A DNA stretch of 64,000 nucleotides. Origin: Aquatica leii. Taxonomy: Eukaryota; Arthropoda; Insecta; Coleoptera; Lampyridae. The notes beneath the pieces were generated by a model. It saw only the letters and a program-made list of their open reading frames with translations, did no database searches and was not told where the DNA came from. A program made the translations under genes and the position numbers. Numbering within the stretch: the first letter of the stretch is position 1; the number at the start of each line of letters is the position of its first letter. Of the stretch, positions 1-11,044 are shown piece by piece. The DNA is taken from positions 93,219,389 through 93,283,388 of the forward strand of contig CM069435.1 in the NCBI GenBank assembly GCA_035610365.1, read 5' to 3'.

Positions 1-599
1 TACTACAAGAATAATTTGTACTTGCAAACGAAGAAACTAAAAGACAAAGGGGTAGCATTGCTACTGAAGTACAAAGAAGAGTTATCTATTCAAGATGATA
101 CGCCAACCACATTAGAAACGAACAAACAGCTCAAATTCTGAGCACGGATCTCAGATAAAAAAATTAAAAATCAAATTGGATTTCCTACAATAAGACATGG
201 TTGAAGTACACGAACAACTGAACACAACAGTCAACCAAGCTTATTGTGAAATTACAACACAGGACATTCCAAATGCGTGGAGCGATGTGAGGCTTCTATA
301 CGAAGACGTACTCGTTTTTAGAGGATACGGCGGTTAAGAGGAAGAGTTAAAAGAGGACAGAAATACACATAAAAATCAAGAGAGTACAATGGCACATGAC
401 TTGAAAAAACAATGTTTTAGTCAAAAGAACATGGTACAGCAGCTTAACGTATCAATAAACCAAGCCATAATTACCTGCATAAGGCTGTGCAGGACTTCTT
501 AAATCGTATCTACTGCACTACTAACTATCCAAGCCACAATTTACGTACACGAGGCTGTGTAGGAGTCAGTAACAATTACACATGTATTAAATACTTTTA
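1..599. other. Unassigned sequence with a short tandem repeat
   Basis: No coding region or known element is recognised here. A 39-base unit at 460-498 recurs at 529-567 with about eight differences (both start CCAAGCCA and contain GGCTGTG), giving a period of 69 bases. This looks like an old local duplication. The stretch may be the tail of the neighbouring R1-type element, since it follows that element's C-terminal codons in the minus direction, but nothing proves this. Confidence 0.35.
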
Positions 600-2350
600 A
601 CTCTTCATATACAGCACATTAGATCTTTCGCTGACAGCTGACGGGTCCATTTGCTTTTATTACCGCTTTGGTATCTTGCTTGCCAGCTTTGTAAAGTCAA
701 CTTTCTGGTTATTTTTTGTGCTTTTTTATGATGTGCTTTTCCTTTGCTAAAAGGCCTTAAGTTACAGTTCCAACAGTGAGTTGTGCCGCTTCTGTATCTA
801 TAGTTCATAATAATTCTAATACATGTTTTCCTTTTTTTGTACTTGCTAGACTATATCTCGATATTTTCCCATCTTCAGAGCTTCAGCTCATATGGGCGCT
901 GTATATCATGTTCGAGGCCACAACTGATGATATCAATCGCCGTGTTAACAAACGTGGGCCATTTACGTTTGGTATGATTTTCGATAGTGCCGAGATCATT
1001 TTGACAGCTAAAGCGGCGGCCATTTCATGTGGTGGCATTAATTCAAGTATTTATCTAGAAATACGCCAAGGTATTTGAAATTATTCTGAGGTGTGACAAC
1101 GTGGCTATAAACATGAAAAAATATAAGGCTTATAGGGTTCCTACCTGAGAAGACCATCGCCTCGGTCTCTTTCGGCGTTAACCCCCAGCTCCTGGTTTGT
1201 GATCTAGTTATCAATCTGAGCGATCGCCGTATCTATCACTCTTTGAAGCACATCTTTGGTCTTGCCACTAGTCATCAGTGCAACAACGTCCGCGAACGCG
1301 ACAATTTAAGTTTGTGTGCCTAGGTCTATTTTAAATAAATTATCGAAGGTGGCATTTCACAAAGTTGGTTTCAGTACCAAGCCCTAGGAGACTCCGCAAG
1401 TCACTTAGATTATTTTTGGACTATCGGAACTTTGTATCATCAGTCTTCTGTTGCTTAGGTATTCCTGAATAATGTTGACAAGGTAAGGTTCTAAATGTTT
1501 AGCTTTTAGTGCCTCAACTATGATTGGCCACACTAAAAAGTTAAAAGCGTTTTTTACAGCTAGCGTGACCAAGGCACAGTGCTTTCTGGGTTTTCTTGTG
1601 CTTGCGCAGGTCGTTCTGGTGCATTGGTCAGTCTCTATAGGATTTATAGTAGATCTGCCACGTCTAAAGCCGTATTGGCGTTCTGATAGACCCTCCTGTC
1701 GCTTCTATACTAGCTCTCAGTCTATCAAGCATGAGGTGTTCGTAAAGTTTAGATGTGGTGTTTAGTAAACAGAAGGGTCTGCATGAGCTGGATTCGTTTG
1801 GTGCATTTTTACTCTTATCTAAGAGTGACTCTTTTTCACTGTTCCGGGAAGTATTGAGTTTGCAGTGTGTGGTTCATAAGGTGGATTTTCGTTTCGGGAT
1901 TGCTAGTAGCAACCTCTGCCAAAGCTTTAGCCAGGATAGTATCAGGACCCGATGTTTTTTTTATCATTAAGTCTTTTGACCGCGGCGATTATGTCTTCCG
2001 TTGCAAAAAGAATTGGAGGATGAAAGATCGGTAGCTTGTCGATCTCTCTCGCTAGTTTTTTTGAAAAAAGTTTTTTAATAAGTAGATGTAGTTGCTGCTG
2101 ATGAGTTACGATTTTGTTGGTCTTTTTGCTAGCTCTCGCGGAGAATCTCTTAGCACGTTGCCATTTCTTTTTCTTTGGGCTAGGTTATCGTTTCACCAGT
2201 ATAGGCTTGTACCAGTACGATTGTTTTTCTTAAACCGAGAGATGCTGGCGTTGCAGCTCCGTTTCATGATGACTGCCATAGACCCCGGCGTCATGGATAC
2301 TAACATTTTACATCTCAGAGAGACTTTTCAGATGCAAGGACTAACGCTTA
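600..2350 (-). pseudogene. R1-clade non-LTR retrotransposon ORF2 remnant, 5' truncated
   Basis: Read on the minus strand this is the linker, RT, thumb and C-terminal part of an R1-type ORF2, broken by many stops and frameshifts. From high to low coordinate: endonuclease-RT linker (2100-2345); RT start with PPILFATEDIIAAVKRLND (about 2000); fingers with RQYGFRRGRSTIDAI-like wording (about 1680); the LDVKNAFN-like region read as LAVKNAF (about 1560); the catalytic box as FADVVALMTSGKTKD (about 1290), where the second Asp of the expected FADD is lost; thumb with KYLGVFLDKYL (about 1070); and a C-terminal WQARYQSGNKSKWTRQL block (about 680) typical of the R1 group. No endonuclease remains, and the 5' side ends against PLE sequence near 2350. 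The copy is inactive. Clade assignment rests on remembered motif style, not on a search. Confidence 0.8.
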
Positions 2351-2354
2351 AAAC

Positions 2355-3877
2355 CATGATCACGATTGAAGTTATTGGGGTGTTTGATGATTTCTATGCT
2401 CTCTCGAAATTTCCTGTTAAAAAAGAATGGAGATTTGGCAATCACCGAAACGTTATCATAATCTATCTTGTGACCTGTAGTGAAATGACGGAACGACCAG
2501 TCTCACCAATGTAGACTAAACCACATAAACAAGGAATTTGGTATACACCTTGAGATGAAAGTGTAGGAAATTTGTCCTTGGGAGAAGAAAGAATCTGAGA
2601 GATTTTGCCTGTCGAGTTGAAGATAGGTTTGATACCATTCTTACGAAGAAGTTTTTCTATTTGATCTGTAGCCTTGTGAATGTACGGTAAAAAGGCCAAT
2701 TTCGGATTGGATTCGGGAGTAGAAATGTCCTTAGGTAATCGAGTACGTGGATGTAGATGACGATTAATAACTATGAATATCTCGCTTCATATAACCATTG
2801 TTCACTAATAAGATGACGGAGTTCTGAGTCTAGATTCTCAGGTTGGCAAATACAAAAGGCAGGATGGACCAAAGATTCAATTACAGAACGTTTCTGTGCA
2901 GGATGATGATGAGACGAAGTATGAAGGTATCTATCAGTATGGGTGGGTTTGGGATAAACAGAATGGCCCGAAAATCAGTCGGGCTTACGAGTCACAAGAA
3001 CGTCAAGAAATGGGAGAGAACCATTACTTTCGATTTCCATAGTGAATTTGATATCCAAGTGTTGATTGTTAATATGATTAAGAAAGTTAGACAATTCGAG
3101 ATGACTATGATACCAAACAATAAACGTGTCGTCAACATACCTAAACCAAACTTTGGGTTTTAATATTGATGATTCCAAAGCAACCGTTTCAAAAGATTCC
3201 ATAAAAATGTTAGCTACAACAGGTGATAGAGGAGAACCCATAGCAGCATCAGAAACCTGTTCGTAAAATTTGTTATCAAATTGGAAGTAAGTAGAGGATA
3301 GACACTTATCAATAAGAAGAACCAAACTCAAGTCCTTGCCATGTTGAGACAGAATCTGGTTGATGATAATCAGCGAATCCTTAATAGGAACCTTAGTGAA
3401 AAGTGAAGTGACATCAAAACTCACAAGAAGATCTTGGGGTTCAAGTTTTATAGTTTGTAGACGTTGAATAAAATGCTGAGAATTGAGGATATGAGAAGAT
3501 GTTTTACCTGTAAACTCGCAAAGAATGTTGGACAAGAATTTGACTAGTTTGTAGGTGGGAGATTGTTTAGTACTAACGATAGGTGGAAAAGGAATACCTT
3601 GTTTGTGAATTTTGGAAAGTCCGTATAGACCAGGTGGTTTAGAATCTGAAGGGGTAAGTCGACGTTTAGTTTCAAAAGGTAGATTGGAAGATTTGATGAT
3701 TTGGCTGACCTCACGTTCAATCCTCGAAATGGGATTACGAGTTAGAAACGCGTACGTTTCCTCAGACACAATAGAATAGATTTTCGCAACATAATCAATA
3801 TGGCTTAAGACGACAGTAGCATTGACTTTGTCGGCTGGAAGAACAATAATATCAGGGTTTTTACGAAGACTTTTTAG
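2355..3877 (-). pseudogene. Penelope-like element, minus-strand arm (RT plus GIY-YIG)
   Basis: Penelope-like elements encode one protein with an RT related to telomerase RT and a C-terminal GIY-YIG endonuclease. On the minus strand an uninterrupted RT frame runs 3769-2975 (about 264 residues) with VSFDVTSLFTKVPI, GSPLSPVVANIFMES and the catalytic FRYVDDTFIVW. After a break the GIY-YIG domain follows at 2699-2463 with CGLVYIGETGRSV. Then 80-odd bases present in the other copies are missing, with TCATT microhomology at the gap. The last recognisable codons (NNFNRDHGF) end near 2355 against R1-type sequence, so this arm lacks the 3' UTR. Its 5' end at 3877 overlaps by about seven bases the start of an oppositely oriented copy. 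It is a near relative of the copy at 24527-27015. Confidence 0.92.
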
Positions 3878-3924
3878 GTCGGAAGAGTTAGCCCTAAAAA
3901 GTCTTCGTAAGAACCCTGATATTA
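3847..3924. repeat. Inverted repeat at the PLE 5'-5' junction
   Basis: The 31 bases at 3847-3877 are the reverse complement of 3894-3924 with one mismatch, separated by 16 bases. Both arms are the same piece of PLE RT, one from each oriented copy. The structure is therefore the junction of two copies rather than a terminator or a MITE. Confidence 0.9.
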
Positions 3925-4613
3925 TGGTCGTTCCGTCATTACTCGCATTTCAGAACATGATCGTTGTATAAGAAAAAGGCATATTTCTAAGTCTGCGGTT
4001 GCTGATTATCATTTCACTACAGGTCACAAGATAGATTTTGATAACGTTTCGGTGATTGCCAAATCTCCATTCTTTTTTAACAGGAAATTTCGAGAAAGCA
4101 TAGAAATCATCAAACACTCCAATAACTTCAATCGTGATCATGGTTTCGAGCTATCCGCTCTTTGGTTCCCGGTCATTAGTCCTTTATCGAAAACACGCCC
4201 TCGTTCAGCCGTAACCGAATCAGAGTCGAGCTTAACCAGCCGTGACGATACTTCTTTATATACGGAGACTATTTTTTTTAAGTCACTTCTATGGAGTTTC
4301 GAATCTGGCTTGGTTTACAAGTTGATTACCTAACTCTGTAGTGGTTCTTTGTTAGATTTTTGTTTGCTTTTTCAAGTTTGCCGTTTTCTTTCTTACCTTT
4401 TCTGAGTTTAGAATCTGGCTTGATTCAGAAGTTGATTACCTAACTTTTGAGAAGTTTTTAGTTAGATTTCGGTTGCTTCTTCGAGTTCTACGATTTCTCT
4501 CACGCCTTGATGAAGCCCCTTACGAAAGTGGGCGAAACGTTGACACGGTCCAAACCCGGAAGACGTTCTTATCTTAGTATAGACTTTTCAGAATCAAGAA
4601 ATAGACGCGTCTG
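3871..4613 (+). pseudogene. Penelope-like element, plus-strand arm (short RT piece, EN C-terminus, 3' UTR)
   Basis: This begins with about 55 bases from the N-terminal part of the PLE frame (the segment reading KSLRKNPDI in the copy at 24527). It then jumps at 3924-3930 straight into the GIY-YIG domain just after the YIG motif (RSVITRISEHDRC). The rest of the endonuclease is readable to 4333, ending in SGLVYKLIT and a stop. A 3' UTR follows to about 4613 with the hairpin motif at 4506-4545. The jump happens where the two parent sequences share a GTCGTTCC-like stretch, so it looks like a microhomology deletion or template jump. Together with the minus-strand arm it makes a 5'-to-5' inverted pair. 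Confidence 0.88.
4506..4545 (+). other. PLE 3' UTR structured motif (hammerhead-like core), copy A
   Basis: The sequence reads TTGATGA, then A, then GCCC, an 11-base loop, GGGC and GAAACGTTG. GCCC and GGGC pair as a stem between a CUGAUGA-like box and a GAAAC box, which recalls the hammerhead ribozyme core reported for PLEs. An extra A separates the box from the stem, and I could not find a convincing stem I. I therefore call it a conserved structured element and not a proven ribozyme. The same motif recurs at 26849-26888 and 28151-28190. Confidence 0.55.
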
Positions 4614-4667
4614 TTTTTTTATTTATTACTCGTATATCTTTTTGTTACACAAAATTTGAAAGAAATT

Positions 4668-4800
4668 ACGTTTGGTACGTTTGTAGATGACACCGCATTT
4701 CTGGCAATAAACACAAACCAAGACTTAGTCACTAGAAGACTACAAGCAGCCAGTCATACCGTACTTTAAAAATCGACATTTACTTACATGCCAAAATCTG
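4668..4800 (+). pseudogene. Jockey-type RT fragment
   Basis: A short open stretch reads GTFVDDTAFLAINTNQ, then RRLQAASHTV. This matches the catalytic C motif and following helix of Jockey-clade RTs, which usually read ATFADDTAILA. The usual A of FADD is replaced by V. Only about 45 codons can be recognised and both ends are undefined. It resembles the Jockey copies at 58545-62790, so it is probably a scrap of that family. Confidence 0.6.
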
Positions 4801-5560
4801 TTCAGTAATATCTTGTTCTAAAATTTTTTAGATATTTTTATGTTACTATTTGTGGTGAAACTCTATAGATGTGTACCGTATAACCATAACCATAGTGGTT
4901 TTAATATCTATTACGTGTTGACTAAAAAATTTCTCAAGTAACTATAATAGAGTTGTCTTAGTTTGCTTAGCTAAGCTTATTCTTCTATTGGTAAAGTTTG
5001 TGTAAATATATTTTAACTCATTAAGCTTTATTCTCCATGTTTTAGTCCGCACTAGAATATACATTTCTGTAAAAACATAAAAATTCTTTGGCTGTTGAAC
5101 CGACAACAAATCATCCATAAACTGAAGAACACTAAACTCTTTAAGCTTGTGTAAAGTGACTGTAAAAGCAATATATAATCTGCTGGTGAAAGTTTGAGTA
5201 ATAGACAGGGATTCAATGCTTTTAAGAAAACTTAATCTTAAATCCATTTTAAAAATTTTTTTTTGTGCTGCTAACATCTTAAACGTCAATGTTAGTCTAG
5301 TTACGTAATGAACAAAAAAAGTTCTAGGGTAGCAAAATGAAAACGAGAAATCCACATAAAACTAAGTGTTTAAAGTAAATTATTATATTAGAACAAGTAT
5401 GCGACAGGTAGTAAAGTCATTATAAAAATCTTGAAATTCAGTTAAAATTGAAAAAAAAACAATGTTAAAATTAATGTCAAATTTAACAGATTTAGTAATA
5501 AATGTAGTACCAACATTATATTTCTGGTGGTTTTTTATATTTTTTTAAAAATGCTCTCGT
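4801..5560. other. Unassigned A+T-rich interval
   Basis: I see no gene or element. A minus-strand open frame at 5355-4942 of about 137 codons shows no motif and has the composition of chance reading through A+T-rich DNA. Confidence 0.4.
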
Positions 5561-5573
5561 CGAAAGTATCATA

Positions 5574-5668
5574 GTATAACTCACTCACATGCAACGCTCG
5601 GGCGTGCGACCTGGCGTCGCGTTAACGTTTGTTATGCTATGCTTTACTTTCGACTCTTGTTACGTAAA
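5574..5668. repeat. Imperfect palindrome, possible short foldback element
   Basis: TCGAAAGTATCATAGTATAAC at the left faces its imperfect reverse complement ending in CTTTACTTTCGA at the right, about 95 bases overall. The middle is G+C-rich (GCTCGGGCGTGCGACCTGGC). It could be a small MITE or an insulator-like hairpin. No target duplication was found. Confidence 0.4.
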
Positions 5669-5788
5669 TTACTATTTATTTAGAGCAAGTAAAAACATAT
5701 TTTTTACTCTTCGAGTTAGAGGATTTTTTTAATACGGAAGGTTAGAAAGTATTTTGTGCTTAGTTTTACTAATCTTTTTGGGTATTAA

Positions 5789-5824
5789 GGGCCGGTTTTT
5801 CCATCTCGGTTTAAACTGAGTTCA
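5789..5824 (+). repeat. Left terminal inverted repeat of the Harbinger element
   Basis: GGGCCGGTTTTTCCAT is followed by about 20 further bases ending in TTTAAACTGAGTTCA. It matches the reverse complement of 8983-9018 with four mismatches. It lies directly after the TAA duplication at 5786-5788. Confidence 0.93.
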
Positions 5825-6018
5825 GCACTTAAACCAAGTTCATGACAACTACTACGTTTTTCGATCGCAGTTTACTATTTGAACCAAGTTCTAAACGAAG
5901 ATCAGGTGATCGGTGGGAAATGACGGTTTAAACTCAGTTTAATAACCTTAAATAACAGTTTAATCCGTTTAACCTCAAACTACGTGGTGATACTGCATTC
6001 TTTATTGTTTTTTAAAAA

Positions 6019-7234
6019 ATGAATTGTGTAGATATTATCGATGCAGTTGATCTTGTTAGTAGTGAAGATGAAGAAGAATTGAATAATATTAATAGAGTAA
6101 GGAGACCAAAAACTATTCGTCCGCGATTAAATCATTTTAATATTTGGGATGATTTTGATTTCCATGCTCGTTTTCGTTTTACGAAAAATACGGTTTTGTT
6201 TATTTTGAACTTGATTCAACCATTAATTGCATACAGATCAGAAAGGTAAGTTTTTTAATATCATACAAATGCTACTAAAATTAATATTTATAGAAATCAA
6301 GCATTATCACCTCTTTCCATGCTGTTACTGACACTAAGATTTTATGCGAGTGGTTCATTTCTAATCGTGATTGGAGATTTTATGGGAGTAAACAAATCTA
6401 CTGCGAGTAAAACGATTCATAGGGTATCTATTGCACTTGCTCGACTTCGACAAAGGTTCATTAAAATGCCCAGCACAGCACAAGAAGTAGCTCAAGTTAG
6501 ACAAGGTTTTTTTAATATTGCTAGATTTCCTCGCTGTGTTGGGGCCATTGATTGTACCCATATAAAAATACAGTCACCAGGAGGAGGTAAAAATGTTTAT
6601 ATGCATCTTTACCCTTATTATAAGTACTTTATATTTAATTTTAGATAATGCAGAAGTATTCAGAAATAGAAAATCATTTTTTTCTTTAAATGTACAAACA
6701 ATTTCTAGCTATGATTTAAAAATTGAAAACATTGTTGCTAGATGGCCAGGATCATGTCACGATTCTACTATTTTTAGTAATTCAAGAATTAGAGCATTGT
6801 TTGAACGTGGAGAAATGAATGACAGCGTAATTGTAGGTGATAGTGGATATCCAATCAAACCTTATCTCATAACTCCTCTTTCAAATCCAGTAACCGAGCC
6901 TGAACATTTATTTAATCAATCACAAGCTCTGACAAGAAATCCCGTTGAAAGGTCATATGGTTTATGGAAAAGACGTTTTCCAATATTGGCACTAGGTGTA
7001 CGATTAAATATTAGAAGAGTTGAAGCTATTATTATCGCAACAGCAGTTTTGCACAATATTGCCATAGAAATGAATGAAGCTGCACCACCAATCACTGAAG
7101 ACGAAGAAAACGTCATACACTTTGTAAATAATGTACCACAACATAATGTAGCTGCTGAAGTAAACTTCGAAAACATTCGTATAAATAATAGCACCAGATT
7201 TGATTTGGTTCATAATTACTTTGCCAATATGTAG
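6019..7234 (+). CDS. PIF/Harbinger DDE transposase (three exons)
   Basis: This nuclease-like transposase of the HARBI1/DDE_Tnp_4 family cuts and rejoins the element ends in the nucleus. Gene model: exon 1 6019-6245, intron 6246-6293 (GTAAG...TAG), exon 2 6294-6586, intron 6587-6644 (GTAAAA...TTTAG), exon 3 6645-7234. The total of 1,110 bases gives 369 residues, normal for the family. Both splices keep the frame and restore family wording (YRSERNQALSPL and SPGGDNAEVFRNRK). An N-terminal acidic region is followed by a helix-turn-helix around residues 80-125 (GVNKSTASKTIHRV). The catalytic residues fit D162 in VGAIDCTHI, D239 in VGDSGYP and E275 in NPVERSYG. No stop or frameshift interrupts it. 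It probably needs the Myb-like partner encoded on the other strand for nuclear import and end binding, as known for this superfamily. Confidence 0.93.
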
Positions 7235-7278
7235 TTGCGCTATGTTAACACAATAAAAATAACTCTGGAAAAAATTAT

Positions 7279-8751
7279 TTATTTTGAATAAGTACATATG
7301 TTTTTTAATTGTTCATTTTTTATTTTTTTTTCAATTTCCAAAACTTCCACTCTCAACTTGTGCTCAATGTGTAAATGGTCCATTTTTAATTGATGTTCTT
7401 TTTCTAAATGTTGCAGTTGGAGATTGAGAACTTCAATTTTCTTTGTCCCAACTTCAAACCATTTCTCTTGAGATGACACCTTCTTCTTAGGTTTTCTTAT
7501 TCCTTAAAACATGTCAGCATAATCAACTTTATACATAAGTATAAGTTATTTGGCTTACGTGAAATAGTACTGTGAGTTGTTGAAGTGGATGGAATATCAC
7601 TCGTCGTTATATTCGTATTGTCTGCTATGTCATCTACAAAATCATTTATAATAAATATACATAGATTGCCTACAATATTTACTTTTATTGTAAGTGTGAT
7701 CGTTGATTTCAGCTGTTTCTTCAATTGGGCTGCTTTCAATTACTTCTGTAAAAAAATGCTTATTAGAGAACAGAATGAACTCTCTTTGATTTAACATAAA
7801 TAAAAATGTGGCTCCAGGATTTAGAAAAATTTAATTTTGTGGAAATTAACCTGCTAAATAACAATTTGTATACATATAAAATTTAATTACCGTTATCACC
7901 ATAATTGTCTATAATAACTTCACTATCAAAGCCTGGAAATTAAATTAGAATTTTTTAAGGTAAGCAACAAATAAATTTCATAGTCTTACAATTGTCTGCA
8001 TCGTCATCATATACCGAGTGCATTCCAGTCATTCTTTCCCCTAAGATATTCTTCATCGTTTCATCCATTTCATTAAAATTACTTTTTAGGGGACCACCAC
8101 CTCCAGTTCCTGTTACATATTTTTTTTCATCAGCATATTTTTTTTTTGAACGTTTTTTCATATTTTCATATTTTCTTCGCAAAGTTATAGCATCTCTGTG
8201 GGTACTCGAATTAGCATTGTACTCTTTCTCTAACTCATGCCATGCTTTATCTTTTTCTTTTGAAGAAAGCACATCTGTCTTTTTGCATTCCAATATGCTT
8301 TTCCTGTTGTTGACCAAACTTAACTATGATACAAAATATAAATAAAGAAAGAGTTTAGCTGTAACCACTGGTAGTTTAACACTTCGGACCTGTGCATAAT
8401 AAGCTACTAAACAAAACTAATCACTTATTTAAATAACCAATTAATTACTTATTATTTGTCGTACTTGTACTTTAATCAGTGCTCGTACACAACGTTATTA
8501 AATATAGTTACCACTTGTGTGTATAGTAATCTATTTAAATACACAGCCAACAACCAGCAACTACTAATAAATAACTAACTGGTGACTAAATAATTAATTT
8601 CTGTTTAGTAGCTTAGTGTGCAAACGACCTTAAAGTTGAGTAAAACAATAAAGATGTTATGATTTCACAAAATAAAATATAAGTAATAGATACTTACCAA
8701 TATTTCTTCTTCTTTAAAAGAAAAATTAGTAGCACGTTTGCTTTTATTCAT
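7279..8751 (-). CDS. Myb/SANT-like accessory protein of the Harbinger element (six exons)
   Basis: This is the second protein of PIF/Harbinger transposons, a DNA-binding partner of the transposase. My minus-strand model is: exon 1 8751-8698, exon 2 8323-7990, exon 3 7932-7891, exon 4 7745-7683, exon 5 7633-7559, exon 6 7502-7279. All introns are GT...AG and all joins keep the frame, for 792 bases or 263 residues. Residues 1 to about 80 form a Myb/SANT-like domain (FSFKEEEILLSLVNNRKS and KAWHELEKEYN). An acidic, Ser/Thr-rich middle follows. The C-terminus is a charged coiled coil (LQHLEKEHQLKMDHLHIEHK) after a basic KPKKKV patch that could serve as a nuclear signal. Exons 1, 2 and 6 are secure from their content. 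The small exons 3-5 are supported by splice sites and phase only. Confidence 0.85.
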
Positions 8752-8982
8752 ATTTAAACGATAACAAATATAATACTACTGATAACAATTTAAGAATACG
8801 ATTGCTTTAATTATTAAATTCTCTTCCCTCGCAACACGTTTACCACAACAAAAAACATCTAACAGGTGTCAATTTTATTACCAACCAAAGAATGATCTTG
8901 GTTTAGTTGATCTAGTTCAAAATATGCATTGAAAAACGGATGAAGTCATAAACGGAGTTCAAATTGTAAACGACGATCAGTT

Positions 8983-9018
8983 GAACTTAAGTTTAAACCC
9001 ACATGGAAAAACCGGCCC
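8983..9018 (-). repeat. Right terminal inverted repeat of the Harbinger element
   Basis: It ends in ATGGAAAAACCGGCCC followed by the TAA duplication at 9019-9021. It mirrors the left terminus at 5789-5824 with four mismatches. Confidence 0.93.
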
Positions 9019-9021
9019 TAA

Positions 9022-11040
9022 GACTCAAAATAAGTTAAACTAAGTTCAACAATTTTTGTATAATTATTTTATTTATTATTCTGAATTGGCTAAAAATAGG
9101 TCTTATATTCTCTGCTGAGCACTAATATTTAAAAAAAACATATTTATTACTTTAGTAAGTTGGCGTTGACTTGCCAAAGTTGCGTTGTTATCGAACACTT
9201 TCCGAAATGAGTCTTTTGTGGTAATTTGCCAGTTTAGAAAAACCCGGCCTACTAATCAAAACACATCGAGGCAAGCGTGGAAATTAATAGACGATTAAAG
9301 TAAACACCGAGTTTGAGCTTGAAACGGAGACTTATATGTACATTTGTATCGAAAGCTCAGAAATTCATCAGCTAAAGTTAGATACGGGTATTCTAACAAT
9401 ATTAATTGTGGATATGAGTCTACATTCGATTGTTGACATATGAGGAGGAAAAGCAATTACCTGATAGCAACAGCGAGTATCTATGCGTGTTTGGAAGAGA
9501 TATCAACACAAAGCACGGATCTCGATGTATTATTATTTCTATTAATTACTGCTTCAATCCACATGAGAAGTTATTTTAGGATGTGTTATGTAGTGAATGG
9601 GGATGTATTGGGACAATAACAGAGAGTGTGGTTTTTTTTGGAAGTTGAGAGTCCATTAGCTCTAGTAATGACTTCGGTCGTTAAATACGAAAGAACGCCT
9701 TCGATTTGTTATCGATAATAAATAGCCTTTCGCCCCCTTCGCCCAAACGCGGAAATAAACAAGTGGACAAAAGCGAAAAGGCGGAAGTCTTGGTTCCTCA
9801 ACTTCCGCGCGTCTTCGATACCAACACAAACCACGTCATCAAGTACTTAACAAAGTTTTTTGTTTGCACCAAGCTTTCAAGCATTAATTAATAAACATGA
9901 AAACGAAACGCGTAATTATACAGAAAAAAAGACCTGACAACTCTAATTAAATTCGTTGATTTTTCATCATCGTCCGCTCTTTATTAAAGAGCAAATAAAT
10001 GTCTATAAGTACAATAGCTTTATATTTCAAGTGAAAGCATTTAGGTAGATTGGTAAATTAATTAAGGAAGATATCCTGAGGGATTTCTGGACTAGAAACC
10101 TACTACGTTCAGCGAATGTATGTTTATGATTGGTCAAAGCGAAGCTTTGACTTTGATTTCACGTTAAGACATGATTGCTCATTGTTAAAGTTAAATCAAG
10201 CGTAAAAGGGAACTACAAACGTGTAATTGTTTAATTTGCGCTAAAACATAAACGAAAAAGTAAAAAAACGACGCAATGTATCTTCGCCTAAGAGGAGCGC
10301 ATTAAAGAGTTTAGTGTGGTCAACTCAACGACTAATAAAATATGTAGCCCGTCATTTTGTAATGTATTGGATTTTATGGTACATTAATTATTAATTTTTT
10401 ACGTATACAAATTAGCCTTTCGCCGCCGCCCTTACAAAACAAAAATTGATCCCCGTACGTAATTCACGAACCTTTAGATTTATAAACTCGATCTTGTAGT
10501 TTAAAGCGAGCGTGTGTCCAATTGGCAATCGACCTACACACGAATTGATCAATAGCCGACCAACGTTGATTTACGAGGTGTTTACGACACAAGTTTTTAT
10601 TCTTGAAATTTATGCGAAAGCATTCCAATCCATATAAAATACAACGGTTACTTTGCGTCCTTGAAATGTCCTTTAAGACACAAAACACCTGTCTTTGTTC
10701 CTTTAATCCTCGATAAATATTACCATCTACAACATTTATAATGCCGTATCTTTTTTAATGCCTTTTCAATACGAACACGTCGTGAATCAAAACGTGAATC
10801 CCACGACTCAAAACTTCTTCATAACGAATTAAGAAAAAAAGAAAAAAAATTATTAATAGTTTTGCGTCAAAAATAATTAAAAAACATTAGAAAATGTTGA
10901 TAAGTTTACATCTACAATTTTAACTGATTATATTCGTGTAAAAATAATTAGTAATTGAATGTTGACACAGTCAGTCTTAACTCTGGCTTAGAAATTTAAA
11001 ACGAAAATACAACTGTTTTCTTTATTTAAAAAAAAATAAC
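9022..11040. other. Gene-free interval without recognisable element remains
   Basis: I find no transposon or protein signal. Compared with its surroundings the stretch has more mixed composition, with G+C-containing islands such as the CCTTTCGCC words at about 9725 and 10416, and many TAATTA words. That could be unique host sequence, possibly intronic or intergenic and regulatory. The open frames at 9706-9891 and 10688-10464 show no motif. Confidence 0.4.
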
Positions 11041-11044
11041 TATA

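Larger units (their letters stand above)
5789..9018. mobile_element. Complete PIF/Harbinger DNA transposon
   Basis: The 3,230-base element starts with GGGCCGGTTTTTCCAT and ends with its reverse complement. The terminal inverted repeats extend to about 36 bases with four mismatches. It is flanked on both sides by TAA (5786-5788 and 9019-9021), the 3-bp target duplication typical of the superfamily. Inside are two convergent genes: a DDE transposase on the plus strand (6019-7234) and a Myb/SANT-like protein on the minus strand (8751-7279), their stop codons only about 45 bases apart. That is the standard two-gene layout of autonomous PIF/Harbinger elements. Both genes read through with plausible introns and no stops, unlike everything else in the window, so the insertion is young and may be autonomous. 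Confidence 0.95.

Noticed and set aside
2843..3163. Plus-strand open frame of about 106 codons
   Set aside because: It is the antisense shadow of the minus-strand PLE RT.
4506..4545. Proven hammerhead ribozyme
   Set aside because: The core boxes are suggestive, but an extra base before the stem and the lack of stem I prevent a firm call.
4942..5355. Minus-strand 137-codon frame as a gene
   Set aside because: No motif, extreme A+T composition and no sign of conservation; probably a chance open frame.
6916..7194. Minus-strand frames opposite the Harbinger transposase
   Set aside because: Antisense shadows of exon 3; no motif of their own.
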